A DNA stretch of 8,653 nucleotides from Deltaproteobacteria bacterium (GTDB lineage Bacteria > Desulfobacterota > Desulfobacteria > Desulfobacterales > Desulfobacteraceae): positions 1 to 8,653 of the forward strand of contig QMMT01000057.1 in NCBI GenBank assembly GCA_003647385.1, in the 5' to 3' direction. The notes under the pieces are model-generated. The model had not been told where the DNA came from. It did not search any database and worked only from the letters and a program-made list of their open reading frames with translations. Every line of letters begins with the position of its first letter. Positions within the stretch are counted from its first letter, which is position 1. Both the position numbers and the translations under genes were made by a program. Positions 6,819-8,653 of this stretch are shown here, one piece after another.

Positions 6819-7190
6819 ATGATTCCGGGATTTGAGGCACTTGTTGAAGAAAGGATAAAAAAAGCCCAGAAAGATGGTGAATTCGATAATCTGGAAGGCA
6901 TGAGCAAACCATTTACATTTGAAGGTCAGTATGTTCCGCACGAATTACGGCTTGCACATAAAATACTGAAGAATGCTGGTTTTCTTCCCCCGGAAGTTGA
7001 ACTTAAAAAAAAGATCACCCAGGCCGAACAATTACTTGAAGCCACGGTGGTTGATTCGCCTGAAAGACTTAAACTTCAAAAAAAACTCAATTACCTTTTT
7101 ATCAAATTAAACACCATAAGGGGAGACAGTTCCTGCTCGCCCATGTTGTTAGACAGTTACCGGGATAATTTAATTAAAAAGATATCATGA
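6819..7190 (+). CDS. DUF1992 (YhdN / DnaJC28 conserved domain) protein
   Basis: This 123-residue soluble protein contains the DUF1992 domain, called the DnaJ homologue subfamily C member 28 conserved domain, in its N-terminal two thirds. The signature runs VEERIKKAQKDGEFDNLEG (9-27), then KPFTFEG (30-36), VPHELRLAHKILKNAGFLPPEVEL (39-62), followed by a helical segment to the end. The family includes E. coli YhdN; no biochemical role is firmly established and no J-domain (HPD) is present here. An AGGAG (6801-6805) lies 13 nt before the ATG, longer than ideal, but the ATG coincides with the domain start and no closer in-frame start exists. The gene overlaps the next one by 4 nt (ATGA, 7187-7190), implying translational coupling. 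Confidence 0.85.
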   Translation: MIPGFEALVEERIKKAQKDGEFDNLEGMSKPFTFEGQYVPHELRLAHKILKNAGFLPPEVELKKKITQAEQLLEATVVDSPERLKLQKKLNYLFIKLNTIRGDSSCSPMLLDSYRDNLIKKIS

Positions 7191-7678
7191 TATTTAAGAA
7201 CAAAGATAGAGACGGACTTTTCAAAAATATTTTCATCGCTTATTTCATCCTGCTGGCCCATGTTATTTTACTGGCCGGTATTGGTGTCACTGTTGTCCTG
7301 TTCAAGGGTGTATATCACTATCTTCCCTGGATAATGGGCAGTATCGGTATTTTAGTTCTGACCATTGCCTGGATTTTTTACCGTCGGATGAGTCAGCACT
7401 CTTCTGAAATTAAAGATATTCTCTCCATGCCCGAATTCCGGGACAGGACAGTTGAAGTCAGACTTCTTGGGGGAGTTGCATCTTTTAAAATAACTGCAAA
7501 AGAAAATCAACAGATGCTCATTGACCATCATCCTTCAACTCTTTCAAACAGACTTCTTATTGAAAGCGACATCAATAAAATAGAGCAGGAAATTTTTAGA
7601 CTGACGGCACTTTTCAAAAAAGATCTCATCACACAGAAAGAGTTTGACAAAGCACGACAAACCATTATTCAGGGATAA
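7187..7678 (+). CDS. Two-helix membrane protein with SHOCT-like C-terminal tail
   Basis: I do not recognise a named family for this 163-residue protein. It has a basic N-terminus and two transmembrane helices (about 15-39 and 45-65) joined by a very short loop, so both ends are probably cytoplasmic. A middle region of about 60 residues follows, containing the strand-like segment VEVRLLGGVASFKITAKEN (89-107). The C-terminal segment, about 129-161, reads like a SHOCT motif (EIFRLTALFKKDLITQKEFDKARQTII: a short helix, 'G/D-LIT-x-x-EF', a second helix), which is often found at the end of membrane proteins. It has no good ribosome site of its own. Its ATG overlaps the preceding gene's TGA, so translation probably depends on re-initiation. 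ddl follows after 14 nt. A role in the cell envelope is only suggested by context. Confidence 0.75.
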   Translation: MIFKNKDRDGLFKNIFIAYFILLAHVILLAGIGVTVVLFKGVYHYLPWIMGSIGILVLTIAWIFYRRMSQHSSEIKDILSMPEFRDRTVEVRLLGGVASFKITAKENQQMLIDHHPSTLSNRLLIESDINKIEQEIFRLTALFKKDLITQKEFDKARQTIIQG

Positions 7679-7680
7679 AA

Positions 7681-7686
7681 AAGGAG
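7681..7686 (+). promoter_or_regulatory. Ribosome binding site of ddl
   Basis: AAGGAG lies 6 nt before the ATG at 7693, directly after the stop of the upstream gene. It is a strong independent initiation site within the operon. Confidence 0.8.
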
Positions 7687-7692
7687 TTTACT

Positions 7693-8652
7693 ATGAAAAA
7701 AACCCGGCTGGCTCTTTTATCCGGCGGTGTCTCTTCGGAAAGAGAAGTATCGCTTAGCAGCGGCAAACAGGTATTTGCGGCCCTTGATAAGGACAAGTAT
7801 GACATCACCTTGTATGATCCAAAAACAGACCTTAAGCAACTCGTCATTGACGCAGACAAAATCGATGCTGCCTTGATCATCCTGCACGGTCCTTTTGGGG
7901 AAGACGGAACAGTTCAGGGACTTTTAGACCTGCTTAACATTCCCTACCAGGGTGCAGGTGTCCTAGGAAGCGCAATGGCCATGAACAAACTGGTTGCCAA
8001 AAGGCTCTATGATGGTGCAAAAATCCCTACACCTTCCTATCTTTGTTTTTCAATGTCTGAAAAAATAGATCTATCAAAAGTTGTGGGTACCCTGGACCTG
8101 CCCGTGGTGGTAAAACCAGCCTGCGCCGGATCAAGCGTGGGAATGACCATCGTCAAAGAAAAAAAAGATCTTGAAGATGCTGTAAAATGTGGGTTTGAGC
8201 ATGATGACAGCATCATCCTTGAAAAATATATTAAGGGTATTGAACTGACCTGCGGAGTCCTGGGCAATGATGAATTAGAAGCCTTACCCGTCATTGAAAT
8301 CATTCCGGGTGAAGGGCACGAGTTTTTCGATTACAAGGCAAAATACGTTGCCGGAGAAACAACAGAAATCTGCCCTGCCCGTATTGATGAGGCAACCACA
8401 AAAAAGGTGCAGGACCTCGCTGTAAAAGCGCATCAGGCACTTTTCCTCAAAGGATATTCCCGGACAGACTTTATTTTTTCCAACAATGAATTGACTGTTC
8501 TGGAAACCAATACAATCCCGGGGATGACGGCTACCAGTCTATATCCTCAATCTGCTCAAGAAGCAGGATACTCTTTTACCAAACTTTTAGACAGACTCAT
8601 TCAACTTTCAATCCAAGAACATAAAAAATTAAAATTAAGGAGATCAACATGA
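7693..8652 (+). CDS. ddl: D-alanine--D-alanine ligase
   Basis: This cytoplasmic ATP-grasp enzyme joins two D-alanines for the peptidoglycan stem peptide. The 319 residues match the usual Ddl length. The N-terminal motif GGVSSEREVSLSSG (11-24) includes the catalytic Glu16. HGPFGEDGTVQG (65-76), YQGAGVLGSAMAMNK (85-99) and the ATP-grasp segment VVVKPACAGSSVG (138-150), with catalytic Ser147, follow. Then come EKYIKGIELTCGV (177-189), the omega-loop FDYKAKY with Tyr218, and the Mg-binding set Asp259 (SRTDF), Glu271 and Asn273 (LETNTIPGMT). The Tyr in AKY fits a D-Ala-D-Ala enzyme rather than VanA-type D-Ala-D-lactate ligases. The stop codon TGA overlaps the ATG of the next gene. No truncation or missing catalytic residue is seen. 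Confidence 0.97.
   Translation: MKKTRLALLSGGVSSEREVSLSSGKQVFAALDKDKYDITLYDPKTDLKQLVIDADKIDAALIILHGPFGEDGTVQGLLDLLNIPYQGAGVLGSAMAMNKLVAKRLYDGAKIPTPSYLCFSMSEKIDLSKVVGTLDLPVVVKPACAGSSVGMTIVKEKKDLEDAVKCGFEHDDSIILEKYIKGIELTCGVLGNDELEALPVIEIIPGEGHEFFDYKAKYVAGETTEICPARIDEATTKKVQDLAVKAHQALFLKGYSRTDFIFSNNELTVLETNTIPGMTATSLYPQSAQEAGYSFTKLLDRLIQLSIQEHKKLKLRRST
8637..8642 (+). promoter_or_regulatory. Ribosome binding site of the gene starting at 8649
   Basis: AAGGAG lies 6 nt before ATG 8649-8651, inside the last ddl codons. It supports a real start at the window's right edge. Confidence 0.75.
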
Positions 8653-8653
8653 A
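8649..8653 (+). CDS. Start of a further gene, cut by the window end
   Basis: ATG at 8649-8651 overlaps the ddl stop by 4 nt (ATGA) and has a well-placed AAGGAG. Only the first codon and two further bases are visible, so nothing can be said of the product except that it is probably translated in coupling with ddl. Confidence 0.65.

Noticed and set aside
8037..8303. Minus-strand ORF inside ddl
   Set aside because: It is a shadow of the conserved ATP-grasp coding region with no supporting signals.

Overview
The window is an ordinary-looking chromosomal segment of a low-to-mid GC, Gram-negative bacterium. It has a BepA-type periplasmic protease, a transmembrane chemoreceptor, a Sec-exported Cache protein and a peptidoglycan ligase. 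The style of the chemoreceptor's periplasmic domain, the stand-alone EF-G paralogue and the gene neighbourhood suggest a sulfate-reducing Desulfobacterota (Desulfobacteraceae-like) organism. That assignment is inference from protein style, not a computed match. I see no CRISPR array, tRNA, rRNA, insertion sequence or phage gene.

Layout. (1) Positions 1-1070 (+) hold the 3' part of an M48 metalloprotease with a TPR tail; the window edge cuts through its HEXXH zinc motif. (2) 1235-3343 and 3402-3932 (+) encode a methyl-accepting chemotaxis protein followed closely by a small secreted sCache-domain protein, probably a sensor plus its soluble ligand-binding partner. A strong bidirectional hairpin terminator (3957-4002) closes this unit and also the convergent one. 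(3) On the minus strand, a GerMN-domain exported protein (6645-6058) is followed by an EF-G-like translation factor (6038-4008). Their junction carries four tandem copies of an 18-bp unit. (4) On the plus strand from 6819 lies a tight unit: a DUF1992 (YhdN/DnaJC28-type) protein, a two-helix membrane protein with a SHOCT-like tail, D-alanine--D-alanine ligase, and the start codon of a further gene at the right edge. Two of its three junctions are 4-nt ATGA overlaps. The divergent units (3) and (4) appear to be driven by back-to-back sigma70-type promoters in 6685-6753.

Most interesting points. At the GerMN/EF-G junction the repeat unit is six codons long, but one copy has lost one base. Without that loss the upstream gene would end in a TGA overlapping the EF-G ATG. 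The EF-G has normal GTPase motifs but altered domain IV tip loops. The chemoreceptor's periplasmic domain resembles a CZB zinc-binding module that has lost three of its four metal ligands, and it sits beside a solo secreted Cache protein. No clearly new multi-gene system is evident; the findings are local oddities worth checking.
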